Part shown: in pieces, positions 11,288-23,810 of the stretch
Layout of the letters: each line of letters opens with the position of its first letter
Numbering within the stretch: the first letter of the stretch is position 1
Source of the DNA: Silene conica
Lineage: Eukaryota; Streptophyta; Magnoliopsida; Caryophyllales; Caryophyllaceae
Assembly: GCA_029255685.2 (NCBI GenBank)
Contig: CM055311.2
Coordinates: 53,403,048 to 53,467,047 of the forward strand
Length of the DNA: 64,000 nt
Direction of reading: 5' to 3'
Translations under genes and position numbers: made by a program
Notes under the pieces: model-generated
The model's input: the letters and a program-made list of their open reading frames with translations, nothing else
What the model was told of the DNA's origin: nothing
Database searches by the model: none

Positions 11288-11340
11288 TTAAGTTTGGTGA
11301 GGATACATCCTAACTACTTTTAAAACTATAAAAACTACCC

Positions 11341-11600
11341 ATGAGTGAAAAAAGAATGACAAGTTTGGAAGTAAAATTGGACCCTTTGTCCGGGGAAATG
11401 CAGGTCTTGGTAGAGTCTATGAACACTATAAGTATGTGGCCGGGTGAGAATGGTACTTAGCGGATAAGATTACTCTCTGACGTTTACAAGTCTGATTTAA
11501 AAGTTAAAAAAAACATTCATATGTGAGGTTGAGGTTGTTTAGGTATATAGATATTGTTACGGTTGATTCTGATGAGTTTGATAAGGGTTGAATATGGTAA
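11341..11600 (+). pseudogene. Remnant of a retrotransposon gag start
   Basis: A frame opens at ATGAGTGAAAAAAG and reads MSEKRMTSLEVKLDPLSGEM, coiled-coil-like and similar in style to the first residues of some Ty3/gypsy gag proteins. It is broken within a short distance and does not extend into recognisable capsid or pol. Family assignment is weak. Confidence 0.35.
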
Positions 11601-11709
11601 AAAGTGGGTAACATGGGCTATTGATTGAAGAAGGTAAACATATAAATTTTATTTGAGGAATGTATTATATGAAAATAAGAACCGAGAAATAATATAAATA
11701 TAGGCTAAA

Positions 11710-12477
11710 TCCTTTATAATATCATGTGTATAAGCTCAATTTTGTTTCTTTATTAAATACAAAAACTAAACAATCAAATGCTATACTCCCTTCAATTTAA
11801 TGGACTGCTCCATAGAGTCGGAGCATAAATTTTAATGTGTAACGACTTTATAGTGTTTTTTGTGGCGGTATTCTTGAAAATATTTAGAGGTGCATTAAAA
11901 AAGATGTCATAATTTGACATTGTAGTTGTAATGATATCATTGTAAATACAACAAATATAAGAGGATAATTATGTCAATTATTTTATCAAGTATGGAAGAA
12001 AAACAATGAATTAAATTGTACCAAAATTTGATGTGGGAACATTAGATAAAAATAGAGGGAGTATATGTCATTTCAATATTATATCATTAATTTTTAGTTA
12101 AGTTTTTTTTTTCATGATTAAAATGATTGTAAAACACCCAACTCCTTTATATTGTTTCGAGTGTATTGTTTGGAAACCTTCATACCTTCATCATTTCCCT
12201 CATACTTCAATTGCTAACTAAATAAAGAATTTTGCATGCTTTTATTTCCCCCTCATTTCCTAACCCGACAAGGTCTTGGTCATCAACGCATATATTTGTT
12301 CTCCATTACTTCTTAATATAAATATGACGTTAAGTTAGTAATTAACTAACTGAAATCTAAATTGTATGTCATATATTAAATGCATGAATAGTGTTCTATA
12401 ACTAAAATAAGTTATACAAAGCATTATAATTGCAACTTATTTTAGTATCCGTGCAACGCACTGACAAAAAAAACTAG
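11710..12477 (+). mobile_element. Probable short Helitron, plus strand
   Basis: The 3' end is convincing: a worn hairpin (ATCCGTGCAACGCACTGA, 12447-12464), an A-rich stretch and CTAG at 12474-12477, followed by T. The 5' end is less sure; A|TCCTTTATAATATCATG at 11709-11710 is the best candidate. There is no coding capacity. A Stowaway-like MITE sits inside. Confidence 0.45.
11786..12061. mobile_element. Stowaway-like MITE, 276 bp
   Basis: The ends are CTCCCTTCAATTT and the complement of CTCCCTCTATTTT, with TA on both sides (11784-11785, 12062-12063). Size and ends resemble the MITE at 3975, though the interior differs. No coding capacity. Confidence 0.7.
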
Positions 12478-13975
12478 TTACGAATAAACGACTACCTGAT
12501 AGCGTTATAACTGATGAGTTCAAGTATCTTGACATTATTATCAAATATATTAGGAAGATTAGTAAGACTATGACTTATGATATGGACAACTATTGTGGTG
12601 GATGTAGCTAAGCAACATATAACATGGTAGAATGCGAAATATTAAGCATATGACCTAAATTTGTTGAGGCAGACCACGTATCAGGTTAACATGTAGTATT
12701 AAAAGTATCGAAGAACGTTTACGATCTTCATGTGATTAAAGGACCTACAATATTGTCACATCTTGGAGATTATTATATAATAATGTTTCAATATGGAAAT
12801 TATCTGCATTTGGGCTCATTATATTGCATCATCTTGATAATAATGATAAGCGTATTTAAGCACTAACAACGAGAGCTTGCACCCACTGACCCACATGTCC
12901 CTGCCTAACTTCATTGTTGATTTCTACGTTTCAAACTGATAACACCATGTGTCATTTGTCATGTGTCATGTGTCTAACTAACTACTCATATGCTAAACTT
13001 TCGTATTATTCTCACAAAACCTAAGCTTCTATAGCAAGATAGCTTTATTAATCCGGTGAAATTGCTAAATAAAACAAATATATATTTAATGTACTTTATA
13101 CTTCATTTATTCTAAATTTATTGTCCTGTTTTCTTCGACTTTTATTCCAAATAGTTATCATATTTCAAATTTAATATAGTAAATAAGTTAACTAACAATA
13201 TTGTCTTGAATATTTGAAGGAGTATAAAATTAATAGATTGATCGTCGACAAATTTCATTATTCTATAAAGGAGAATCGGTGGCTTTGCTAATATATATAT
13301 TTATGTTTTCAAAGTTTGCATAAATAATGGCTTTGCCTTCATTTTTAGTTTTTAATAAAAAATGAACTTATATTGCGGGAGAGAATCGAACTTTCAACCT
13401 TATTTTTGAGTAAAAAAAATTTACCTTTGTAAATCAATTTTAAGTGTGGACCCATTTTAAGTAATTTCATTCAATTGACTTCCATTAAATGAGTTTGTTA
13501 TTATTGAACATTATTCAGAAAAATAATCGAATAATTTTTGAAGTTAAGTAGATAATGGTATAGGAATATTTGATAATGGCATTATGAAAAGAAAGTCAGA
13601 AATTATGTAGGGCAATTATTAGTTAAGCTTGTTACATATAAGTGAGGACAATTGTCATAATTTCGTCATGGGATACCTGTCAAGTCGTAACCAAGATGGG
13701 GGCATATGATCCAAGCCTGAGATCCTCATGTTGGTTATGATTAACATTCCCTTAAAGCTAATACTCAGCTCCTACGTATTAATTAATAATTAACATAGCT
13801 TAATTAAGCCAGTTTTATTAATACATTTACTACGTTAAATCCAGAGGGAACATACATTAATTTCGGGATCTCAAGGATACAATAATGGGTGTGCATATAA
13901 TAATGTACCAAACTAACATCAGAAGCGCACATATTTTATGCTTCCTTTATTTTAATTTTATCCTCTTCTTTTTCA
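12478..13975. other. AT-rich intergenic sequence, nothing recognised
   Basis: About 1.5 kb with no frame longer than background and no clear terminal repeats. Words such as CGAATAAACGACTACC near 12480 could be worn retroelement internal sequence, but I cannot place them. Confidence 0.4.
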
Positions 13976-14029
13976 AAACTTGTCTCAAAATAATTATTTT
14001 TTTCCTAAAATAATCATTTTTTTTCCAAA

Positions 14030-14632
14030 ATTCTCTCTCTGAAAAACAAAACCTAAACCCTAATTCAGCCTTTTGGGGCTGCCGTCTACCTCTTTTGGTG
14101 GAGGTAAGCCCCAAATTTTCCGTTTTTGTTCTTTTTTAATTTTTTTACGCTAATAATCTCTTGCCTCTCCTTTATTGGAGAATTGTTCTCACTTTGTGTG
14201 AGTTTTGTTCTCACATTTGTGTGAGTTTTGTTCTCACCTTTTGGTGAGTTTTGTCCTCATCTTTTGGTGAGATTTCCCCTCTATTTGAGAGGTTCAAGAA
14301 TTAAGTGGAAGATCGGCGCTTTCATTGTTGATCCTATGGAGATGCAACTGATGTCAGATTGCTCGTTACAAACCTTTTGGTCAAAAGAACTTGATTCTTG
14401 TCAATGCCTTAGAAAATTTGGAGACCCTCTTGTGAAAAGCCGCAGAAGGCGATATGTTAGAGGATGTGCAGAAGCGTCTCATGAGCCCATCAAGTTTAGA
14501 AATTTTCTGTTGATCGAGAATGTAGTTTATTTGATTTTAATCGTTTTGTATCCTGTTATTCTTGACATATGTTGTAACTACCATGAGACTTTTGATTAAT
14601 GAAACGATTTTTCTTTCAAAAAAAAAAAGGAG
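14030..14632 (+). mobile_element. LINE-derived or SINE-like retroposon with poly(A) tail
   Basis: The segment begins near CTCTCTCTGAAAAACAAAACC with AAACCCTAAT words common in plant L1 5' ends, and ends in an L1-style 3' region followed by an 11-base A run (14620-14630). No reverse transcriptase lies between, so it is either an internally deleted L1 or a SINE-like derivative. The 123-residue frame at 14228-14599 matches nothing I know. I could not identify a target-site duplication. Confidence 0.45.
14187..14275 (+). repeat. Short tandem repeat TTGTTCTCAC…GTGAGTT
   Basis: Four units of about 22-25 bp each hold GTTCTCAC or TCCTCATC followed by GTGAG, so each unit can form a small GTGAG/CTCAC hairpin. 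It lies in the 5' part of the retroposon. Confidence 0.7.
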
Positions 14633-14769
14633 TTAGAGTTTCCAACTATGAGGTAGCTAGGTAATTGAACTCCTTTATTATGAGGGAGTTGGGACTATAA
14701 TAGGAATAATAATAACAATGATGCGGTACTATACTCCAAACAAGCAATGAAATTCTAATTAGACCCTGT

Positions 14770-15065
14770 TCTTTTGTAATTATTTTTGCTTAACTTAGCC
14801 TAACTTATTTTTTCTAAATTTTTCTGAACTTAACTTATATTTGCTGAACTTAACTTATTTTTGCAGAACTTTTCTGAACTTATTTTTGCTGAAATTAACT
14901 TAAGTTATTTTTCCTAAACTTAACTTATTTTTGTTGAACTTTTCTATGGACTTATTTTTGTTGGACTTAACTTAACTTATTTTTTCTTAACTTAACTTAT
15001 TTTTGCTGAACTTTTTTGAACTTAACTTATATGAGTCTAACTTTTCCGAACTAAATAAATATTAA
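14770..15065. repeat. Degenerate minisatellite, AACTTAACTTATTTTTGCTG
   Basis: About 300 bp of irregular units of 15-30 bp built from AACTTAACTTA, TTTTTGCTGAACT and TTTTCTGAACTT. No coding capacity or flanking duplications are seen. Confidence 0.75.
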
Positions 15066-15159
15066 CTTAAGAGTAAAGAAAAGCTCCTCCCCCTGATTCA
15101 ACCTGGACTTGGAAAAGCATTTGTAAGAGTAAAGAAAAGCTGAAGCATGGCTATATTGA

Positions 15160-15480
15160 TGACTGATGGCAACCTGATGCAAAAGGCTACATAATTCGAA
15201 ATGGCTATGCCTTACTTTGTACCCATGGTATCAAGCAACCTTGGACCTCTATTGTTTAGAATAGCTGGAACATCCCAAAACATTCCTTCATATCATAGCT
15301 TGCACTTTAGGAAGGTTTGAATGTTAAAGCCAAACTGCATAGCTTTGGTTACTGTCCTGATGACTTGTGCCTCCTCTATGGGGTAATGCCTGAAACTATT
15401 GATCATGTCTTCCATTATTGTGTCTATAGTTGCAAAATCAAGAGTATTCTTGCAGACTGGCAGGGCAGTTTTCCTACTGT
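15160..15480 (+). pseudogene. LINE reverse transcriptase C-terminal fragment (zf-RVT)
   Basis: The translated stretch around 15270-15440 contains NSWNIPKHSFIS, then GRLNVKAKLHSFGYCPDDLC and ETIDHVFHYC. This is the zinc-binding (zf-RVT) region found after the reverse transcriptase domain of plant L1-type LINE ORF2 proteins: short Cys pair, then His-x3-Cys. The rest of ORF2 is missing and the readable frame is interrupted by stop codons near 15275 and 15300. It ends where copia integrase sequence begins (about 15515). Its insertion history is unclear. Confidence 0.7.
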
Positions 15481-15514
15481 TGCAAACCTGCTGGCAGAAA
15501 AAAACAACAAAAGA

Positions 15515-16134
15515 GCAATTGATTGGAACACCACAGTTAAATGGTGTGTCCGAACAGAGAAATCGAACACTAATAGATATGGTTCGATCCATGATGAGTC
15601 ACACAATTGTGCCGGATTCATTATAGGGATTTGCTCTTTTGTTAGCTGCTCTTATACTTAATCGAAATCCGTCTAAAGTTGTTGACAAGACTCCATATGA
15701 GATATGGAAGGGAACGGTCCCTAACTTGTCCTTTATTCGGGTTTGGGGCTGCGAGGCTTATGTCAAGTAGAGACACGAGGATAAGCTCGGCCCGCGATCG
15801 GTCAAGACATACTTTATTGGTTATCCAAAAGGAATGTTTGGTCATTACTTCTATTCGTCTACCGAACACCGCGTTTTTGTGGCGGCTAGTGCGAAGTTCT
15901 TAGAGAAAAAGTTTCTCAAGAATAAGACAAGTAATAGAACCTTCGATCTGTCGGAGGTTCAAGAACCAACTACTGAGCAACCAATGGAGGACATTGTTCC
16001 TTCATCTTCTGCTGCAGTTAGTATTCCTGAGAACCTAGAAGGTCGGCTAGACACTTCATTCCTCTAGACAGATACATCGGTATGGTCGAGGAACTTGACG
16101 GATTTGACGTTTTCCTCTTAGAGAGTAACGAACC
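15515..16134 (+). pseudogene. Copia element C0: part of the integrase region
   Basis: Translation shows the C-terminal integrase core of Ty1/copia pol (GVSEQRNRTLIDMVRSMMSH and KTPYEIWKGTVPNLSF, with the GCEAYV block after it) and the variable linker before reverse transcriptase. It is old and broken in several places. The 5' end, with LTR, gag and protease, is missing. E1 is inserted at 16135; C0 resumes at 38667. Confidence 0.85.
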
Positions 16135-17338
16135 TGTTGGGATATATGTCATCACCAATAGTGCGATCACATAATTAAATCTCATGACGAGAATGCGCAA
16201 GGGATGATACGAAATTATATTTGTCAACTGACCAACATTAATCAGTAATGATTGGCTAGCTAGAGTTTGACATTACTGTCGTATGACGGTGGTGTTCAGT
16301 TGATCCCTTTAGGTCACACCTATAGGACAATTCCCTTAATTGATAAACTGATCAAATTTATATTGATACGAGTTGATCATATTCCTTAAACTCATATATC
16401 GAGAAATCAGAGGTTAAATCTTTCTGTAAGATTTATGTTTGAAATTGAAAAGTGTCAATTATCAAACATCAAACGACATTTATGAAATATCGTAATTCGA
16501 ATGAATCGGGTAGCATATTATTACAAGTGTTGTAAATCGTATTGACGATTATTGAAAATGACCATTTTATATTATTGTAATTTCGAATTACTTGTCAAAT
16601 TATTAAATATGATTTATTTAATTTACAAATGATATTTATTTGATAAATATGCATTTTAAATTAAAAAAAACAATTGTTACTTATTTTATTGTGACACATT
16701 ATATGTCACATATGTACCATTGTACAAATTGACATAATATAAAATGGATGTCCATTTTATTCTTAAAATGTGACGGTATGGAGGGGGTGATTAAGGTGTG
16801 ATTGTTGCATATTAATTACCCTAAACACAATCATTAAAAGAGGCCTTGAGAATAAGAGCTATAGTCACCCTAAGAACATTGAAAAGGGAAGATGTTCCCC
16901 TTTGTGCTTACCCATGGCCGGCTACCCCAAGCCCCCTGCACCCACTTATAACTTGTTGTAAACACAAGTTAAATTCATTCTAACCTTTGGCAAAAAATTT
17001 CTAGTGAGAAAATCATACAAAACCTCTAAAATTATAAGATAATATTACTTATATTTTATATTAGAACACATTAAGGAAAACCGATTCTTGACCTAGCTAC
17101 TTCAAGTTTCGGTTCTTAAGGGTTGTCTTGGGTGCATCTTGGAGGAGATATCCTACATTGGATATTAAGCTTGGAGGATCATCTGTGCCATTCTTGTCGA
17201 AATAGTGAGCTTTCGATTCTTTATTGCGCATTTTAATAAGAATGCATAAGATCTTGCAAAAACCTAATTAAAAGATTAATTAGAATATTTTATATTAGTA
17301 AGACTAAGTTTTAGGGTGTGAGACCTTAGAACCTAACA
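16135..17338 (+). mobile_element. 5' LTR of gag-only copia element E1
   Basis: It begins TGTTGGGATAT and ends CCTAACA. It matches the 3' LTR at 34759-38666 (itself interrupted) with about 2% substitutions by eye plus small indels. The base pairs before it, GAACC (16130-16134), match GAACT after the 3' LTR (38667-38671), a 5-bp duplication with one change. Confidence 0.9.
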
Positions 17339-17340
17339 AT

Positions 17341-17352
17341 TGGTATCAGAGC
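17341..17352 (+). other. E1 primer-binding site
   Basis: TGGTATCAGAGC, exactly the plant initiator-Met tRNA complement, two bases after the 5' LTR of E1. E2's equivalent (minus strand, about 29801-29811) is slightly altered. Confidence 0.9.
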
Positions 17353-17560
17353 AAATCGGTTGTTTGCATGCTTTTCGTTTATAATTTTTACGAAGTTATT
17401 AGATAACAAAATAAAATTGAAATTTTAACATCATATTTGATATGGCCGAAATTTCTAATGCATGAATACCTACTGGTCCTAAAAGTATTTTAGGATATTG
17501 GAAGAAATTTTGGATATATATTGTTCATAAGTATATTTAATTCGGGTTTTTGTCATTTTT

Positions 17561-17875
17561 TTTTTGGTAAAAGGTAAGCGATATATTGATCACAAAAAAA
17601 GTTTACAACGAGATGTTACATAAACTTTCTTTGCTTAAGCCATTCTACATCAGGACTAGTATATAAGTAGCTACGTCTCGTTGTCGCACCTGAGCCCGAA
17701 CATCATCCAAAATTTGCATTGTCAGCCTCTTGGGAAGACGAATCAAATGATGCTGAAAGCAGTGGTTACGTTGTGCCCAAACGGAGTACAACAAGCCCAG
17801 CACTATAGCTGCTTTGACACGGGTTTGTAGTTTACTCCCTGTGTGCGTATGACACCACTGCAGAGGTGCCTGGGA
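17561..17875 (-). mobile_element. 5'-truncated L1-type LINE tail
   Basis: A T-run on the plus strand (poly(A) on the minus strand) starts the insert, and a 15-bp duplication GTTTTTGTCATTTTT flanks it (17546-17560 and 17876-17890), a typical LINE insertion. On the minus strand it encodes an end-of-ORF2-like sequence (words such as SVWAQRNHCFQHHLIRLP). Length is 315 bp. The E2 leader lacks it, so it entered after E1 and E2 separated. Confidence 0.85.
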
Positions 17876-19902
17876 GTTTTTGTCATTTTTAATGGTTAAA
17901 ATGAATTATTTTTGGGAAAAATAACTATTCTTACTTTCTGCCCGAGATTTTTTAGTATGGTTTCACATGTATTTCCTATGTTATTAATATGAATTTTCGT
18001 AAATATTGGAGTTAAAATGCATGGTTTATGAATTTTAAATATTAAAATGCCATAAAATGAGAATAAATGGGTTTTATATAGTTATATTGCGAATTTGACT
18101 ATAAAACATTTTGAGTATGTCACATGAAATATTTAAAATGTATATCAAATTTTCCAGAAATTTTTTACATATATTGCATGATTATTGATTTTTAGTGTAA
18201 AAATCGGATAATAAGTGACATAATTTCGACTTAATTAGTTTGAGTTGGAATTTGGCCATAAAAATTTTACACAATATCATATATATTATTTCCAACATGT
18301 ATAAAAATTTCGAGATTTTTTCATTCATGTTATGCTTGTGAAATAATTTTAATGGTTAAAATTGTACGATATATGACATAAATTGTTAAATATAGCAAAA
18401 GTTGTTAAAATGGCCGAAATATTTAACCCATGAAAGTCATATTTGATATGTTCATCACCATATTTTTCTTGGGAGCCAAAAGTTTCTGTATATTTAATTT
18501 TTATTTATTAGTTGTTATATTTAAAAATTGAATAATAAGAGTCATTTTTTATGTAAATTTCAGATATTGGGCAGTCTGTTCTTTAACTTTTATGTCCATT
18601 TCAGTTTCTTAGAGTGTTTTGGAAAGTGTAAAAAAAAATTATTAGTATTTTAAATGCTTTTATGGAGGTAATTATTGAATTTCCGACTCAAAATACGCGT
18701 TTTTACGTCTTATTTATGAAATAAATAATAATACCGTATAAATAATAATATTTTAAAGTTCTGAAATTTTAAGAAAATTCTAGAATGTTCAAAATTTGAA
18801 TTTTGAATTTTTCGAAATTTTATGACTCTTTTAGAATTTTATATTATTTTTCCCGTAAAACCGATTAATAACGAACAATATTATAAAATTAAGTTAAGCC
18901 ATGTTCAAAGGTTGAGTAAGACTAAATTTTGAAACCTAAATGAGTTAGGATGATTAACTTAAGAGTGAATTTCGATTCACGTGATGCTAAGTGTTTTTAA
19001 TCGTTAAAACACGCAATTCCATAAAACCGAGGTATACGATAACTATTTATTTTAATGATAATTTAGTAGGACGATTTGGCTTAGGATTTGCATGTTAGTT
19101 CATATACATAAGCATTGCATATTTTAATTATGATTGTCATGATTTTATTTACGTAATTTTGGATTATGTAATTTACTTAGTATGGCCTTAGTTTTAATCG
19201 ATATTTCCCGTAATGTAAGGGGTTATCAATTCGAATGTAATTAATGTGATCTCGTATCACTTTATTTATTGTTTTCTATTTTATAATTTATAAAGTAGAT
19301 AAAAGTTGTAAATTTTTGTATATTCTGGAGAGCCTTGAAGACGATGCCATTCGGGAAGGAGTTCCGACCAAGACGGTGTTTGTCTTGGAATGCGTGCCTC
19401 ATGAAGATCAAGGGACCAAGAAGTTGGTTTCCGAATTTGTACTTTTATTATTTTCTTTTCTAGGAAGGCCATACTAGGATTTCTTATACTTTAAGTTTTA
19501 TGCTTTTATTTTGCTTTATATGTTTGCATGCATAGCCAAATCGTCATATCATGTCATGCATTTTATTCGAGTACATCGACCTAGTCAATTAAATTTATCG
19601 ATAATTCACCGACTTAGTTCACTTAAACGGAGATAGATAATGAATTGACTAGATCTCTTACAATATAAATATTGAGACTTAGCCTTACCAAAAAGTATAG
19701 ACCCATGACTCCCTTCTTCATAAAAAAATGGGCTCGGCTACACCGGGGTACTAAGCTTGTTACGTTGGGTAAGTGGGGTAATATGATTACACCTTGAAAT
19801 TTGGTTGATCTCAACGAAGATATTCGTAACCGTAGTTGCAATAAGTTCGGGCTAAAGACAATTTATAGGAGATTGTCGACCGAGAGTTCTAAGGTAGAAC
19901 CG

Positions 19903-21139
19903 TGTTAGGTTATATAGTGTCAAAACCTAATATTATAGTCATACTAAATAAGTTGATAATTAACATTTTAATTATGAATATTTTAGATCTTATGCATGCT
20001 AGTACTTTATGCGGAATATAGGATTCGAATGCTTACAATTCGACGAAACCAATGCAAGGATGATCCTCCTTAGTATTCAAATAGAACACCTCCTTGAAGA
20101 TGCACCCAAGACACCCCTTAATAATCGAGACTTGAAGAAGCTAGTACAAGAACCGATTTTCCTTAACACAAATTCTAATCTCTAATTAGAATTATAACAC
20201 TAATATTATAACTTATTATTATTAGTATTATTATTATCTCATAATAATTTTAGATGTTTGAATATATTTTTCTTACTTAGAAAATTTGCCAAGACTTTGA
20301 ATGAATGAATTTTGTGAGCTTGTCACAATATTTAAGTGGGTAGTGTTTTTGGGGTGTGGGTGGCCGGCTATGGGAAGAACAAAAGGGGAAACATTTCCTT
20401 TTTCAATGTCCTTAGGGTGGCCATAGGTGTGTTCTCAAGGCACCTAACAATGATTATGTTTAGGTGTAATTAACACACTAATCACCCCACAACCACCTTC
20501 ACTAATCCGCCCCATTTAAGCAAAAAATGGACATCATTTTATAATTTTGTCAATTGCACAATTGTACATTATGTGACATACAATATGTCATAATGTTATA
20601 AAATACAATTGTTTTAATTTAAAACATATATTTATCAAATAAATATCATTTATAAATTAAATAAATCATATTTATCATTTTGACAAGTAATTCATAATTA
20701 CTAATATAAAATGGTTATTTATGATAATCGTCAATACGATCTACAACTTTTGTAATAATTTTAACCCAATTCATTCTAATTTCGATATTATAAAATATCG
20801 TTCGATGTTTAACAATTGATACGTTTCGATTATAAACATAAATCTTACAATAAGATTTAACCTCTGATTTCTCGATATATGAGTTTAAGGAATATGATCA
20901 ACTCGTATCAATATACATTTGATCATTTTATCAATTAAGGGAATTGTCCTATAGGTGTGACCTAAAGGGATCAACTGACCACCACCGTCATACGACAGTA
21001 ATGTCAAACTCTAGCTAGCCAATCATTACTGATTAATGTTGGTCAGTTGACTTATATAATTTCGTATCATCCCTTGCGCATTCTCGTCATGAGATTTAAT
21101 TATGTGATCGCACTATTGTTGAGGACATATTTCCCAACA
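19903..21139 (-). mobile_element. 3' LTR of gag-only copia element E2
   Basis: On the minus strand it begins TGTTGGGAAATATG and ends CCTAACA. It is preceded on that strand by the polypurine-like AAGTGGGAGAT. It matches the 5' LTR at 29813-31051 with about 2% differences by eye. The flanking duplication AACCG is at 19898-19902 and 31052-31056. Confidence 0.92.
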
Positions 21140-22520
21140 ATCTCCCACTTGTCCTCGACAAGTGTGCGTCACCAATTCTCTTGTCCTATTACAATCTCCC
21201 TCTCAATGCAAGGTGTCTCTCGGAGGTCGTACTTGCATTCGATCATATCATGAGTGGTTTCCTCGATCTGGAGAATAACTGTTTGACCGGAATTATCTAC
21301 CATAGATACATTCCGAGCGTGGCCACGCATTTCCAGTTAATTTCTCCTCGAGTGGCCTTGAGATTTGAACAACCCTGACAAGGGGTGGACAATTTCTATT
21401 TTACTACTCCTTTTAGTTAGCTACAGTCAGTCATAACCCAAAGCAATCCCATTTGACTCCAGTTACGAAACGTCGTAGGGAATGGATCAAGGTTATGCAA
21501 AAACTGTACCATCTTGGGAGAGTAATCTTTAGTCTAAGAATTGACTCATAAGAATACTATAGCAGCTCTTGCCACGACCCGGCTTGTCATAAAATTTCCA
21601 GAACTCTATAAGCGATCACTTTGCCCGACAGAGTGTCTCTGGCAGTCTGTCTATGTGATCGACTAGTCATCACATATGACTCTTTGACATTTGAACTTGC
21701 CATCAGTCGCCTCACATTCCAGTCACTTTGAGATGTCACCTCATGTAAGCGACCAGGGGCTATACTAAGTCAATCCAGTTCACTTTATGGGGTTCAAAGT
21801 TGTCTCTTACAACCCATTTGGATTTTGACAAAGTATCTTTCATTGTGAGTTAATAATAACTCAAATGACATTGTCATGTAAGAACAGTCAACACTGCTCC
21901 ATAGCATTTGATGCATGATCATTAATTTATATTAGTTTGAATTTTCGAATAAGCCTTTTATTCATGTTTCATAACCTACAAATTTTGATTTCCTTCCAAC
22001 TCATATTTTCTCGCTTAATATGATCTTATTTGAGTACATATCTAGAATTCATTCTAAATCTTGAGTTTTCTTTCCTGAGAAAGCTCCCACTGTTATCTTA
22101 TAACCCGTGACGTATTGGTATAGTAGAGGGATCAAATTATCGTTCTAAAGTACCTAGTCACTTATGTACTTAAACCTATTTTGTAGTTATTTGTGATTTC
22201 ATCACTCCAACATTTTTCAATTATCTTGGTTATTTAATCAAACGCATTTGGTTTATATTCATCAATATGAATAATGTAGCCAACCATTTTGATTTCTAAT
22301 GGGTACCTTCCCATGAAGCTCCATCATCCTATGATATATTTCATTTTATTCATCTAGAATTTTGAGAACTTCTTATTCTTTACACTCTAAAGAATCACCA
22401 TTCTCTCTGAATGGTTCGTTCATTTCTCTAATGAATATCGCTCCCACTAAAATCAACATCACTCTTTTTATAGTGATTGATATTTCTTAAATGAACCTTT
22501 CACTTCACGCATGTTATTCA
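21140..22520 (-). mobile_element. E2 post-gag non-coding region, distal part
   Basis: Non-coding sequence homologous to 33250-34758 of E1, including GGCCACTCGAGGAG (minus strand) near the LTR, a block also found before the 3' LTR of C0. It holds no pol coding sequence. Confidence 0.8.
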
Positions 22521-23214
22521 TGTAAAACCCCTCGCAAAAGCGAAAATATAAACATACAAAAGTACTAAAAATGCAGCGGAATTTAAAACTTTTTAAAAGA
22601 TAAACAACATCCGAGAAGTCTTAAACTGAAACGGAAACTGAAATAAAACCAAAATAGATAAGTAACAGTTCTAAGTACGGAAATGAAATATATACACAGC
22701 CTGGGATGGAACATCCCTACAGGCACCAAAACGTAAAGTATCAAAAGTCTAACAGTCTAGCTAACGATAGGGTATAAGTCATATGATGAAGGATCATCAC
22801 TCGCTAGCCCTCCTGTGAACCCATCTCCAACCTGCATGTACCTACATACATGAAAACATGTACGCCGCAATCAGTGGGGAGTGACTAGAGTTCTCCTAGC
22901 CACCTTTTGTGACAACACGTAACACATAAAACCAAACAGAACACTCCAACATATATCAACATGTGAAGCATAAACATCTCATCAACTAGCCTCAGACTAT
23001 CATGCAAACTCTAGTGCACGGCTCTCAACCAACTTCATAAACCGTTAGGAAGGAGAGCCGGTTTCCCTACTGGTTACCCAGTCGGGGGGTCTTTCAATCC
23101 AACTATTTATGAAACCGAACTAAGAGTCACCTAATGCCTTGGATGATCAACCACAACTTAACAAACAATCATTTACTCATCATTATCAAACTCTATATCT
23201 GACACGTACCAACT

Positions 23215-23810
23215 CAAGGCAAGCAGATAAAATCAGCAAGTAAAAGGTTCAGCGGTCAACTTAAGACATAACCTAATACCAAATCAATCAGCAAGTGTAA
23301 AGGTTCAGCGGTCAACTTAAGACATAACCTAAACACCAAAACATTCAGCAAGCAAGGACTCAGAGGCCAACTTAAGGCATGGACCTGCCAATCAGCAAGA
23401 CACTAGACTCAGCGGCCAACTTAAGGCATAGACTAGCATCCAAAAGTAAAGGACTCAGAGGCCAGCTTAAGGCATGTCCCTTCACCACATCACAAGGTAC
23501 TAAACTCAGAGGCCAGCTTAAGGCATGTTCTAGCACCAAACATCTGCACCCCGGGCAAGGTGTCAGTTCCTTAGCTACCCCGTTGTGCAGCTGCTCTACT
23601 CGTCGGACTCAGAGGCCAACTTAAGGCATGTTCCAACGCGATCACTATCACACATGTCTGGACTCAGAGGCCAGCTTAAGGCATGTCCCAGACACGACAA
23701 ACATACACATATAGGGCTCGGAGGCCAGCTTAAGGCATATCCCCATATATGACAAACAACTCATGTATTAAGTTCAGAGCCCAGCTTAAGGCATAACTTA
23801 ATACGCATCA
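23215..23810 (-). repeat. Hairpin array, solo LTR (about 10 units)
   Basis: On the minus strand units share ATGCCTTAAGCTGGCCTCTG. Stems vary and remain paired: GTATTAAGTT with AACTTAATAC (23764-23801), TGTCTGGAC with GTCCCAGACA (about 23656-23695), ATATAGGG with CCCCATATAT (about 23709-23750). Confidence 0.8.

Larger units (their letters stand above)
17339..19902 (+). mobile_element. E1 leader, 5' part
   Basis: About 2.25 kb of AT-rich non-coding leader, excluding a LINE tail at 17561-17875. It matches the leader of E2 (27369-29812) in opposite orientation. E2 is inserted at its right end; the E1 leader continues at 31057. A short open stretch near 19320-19440 is shared with E2. Confidence 0.85.

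Noticed and set aside
13370-13405. Minus-strand GTTCGATTCTCTCCCGCA, like a tRNA T-arm or SINE box B
   Set aside because: No matching A box, no cloverleaf and no poly(A) or duplication nearby; too short to support a SINE or tRNA.
14228-14599. 123-residue frame
   Set aside because: It spans a tandem repeat and a LINE-like 3' region with no recognisable domain.
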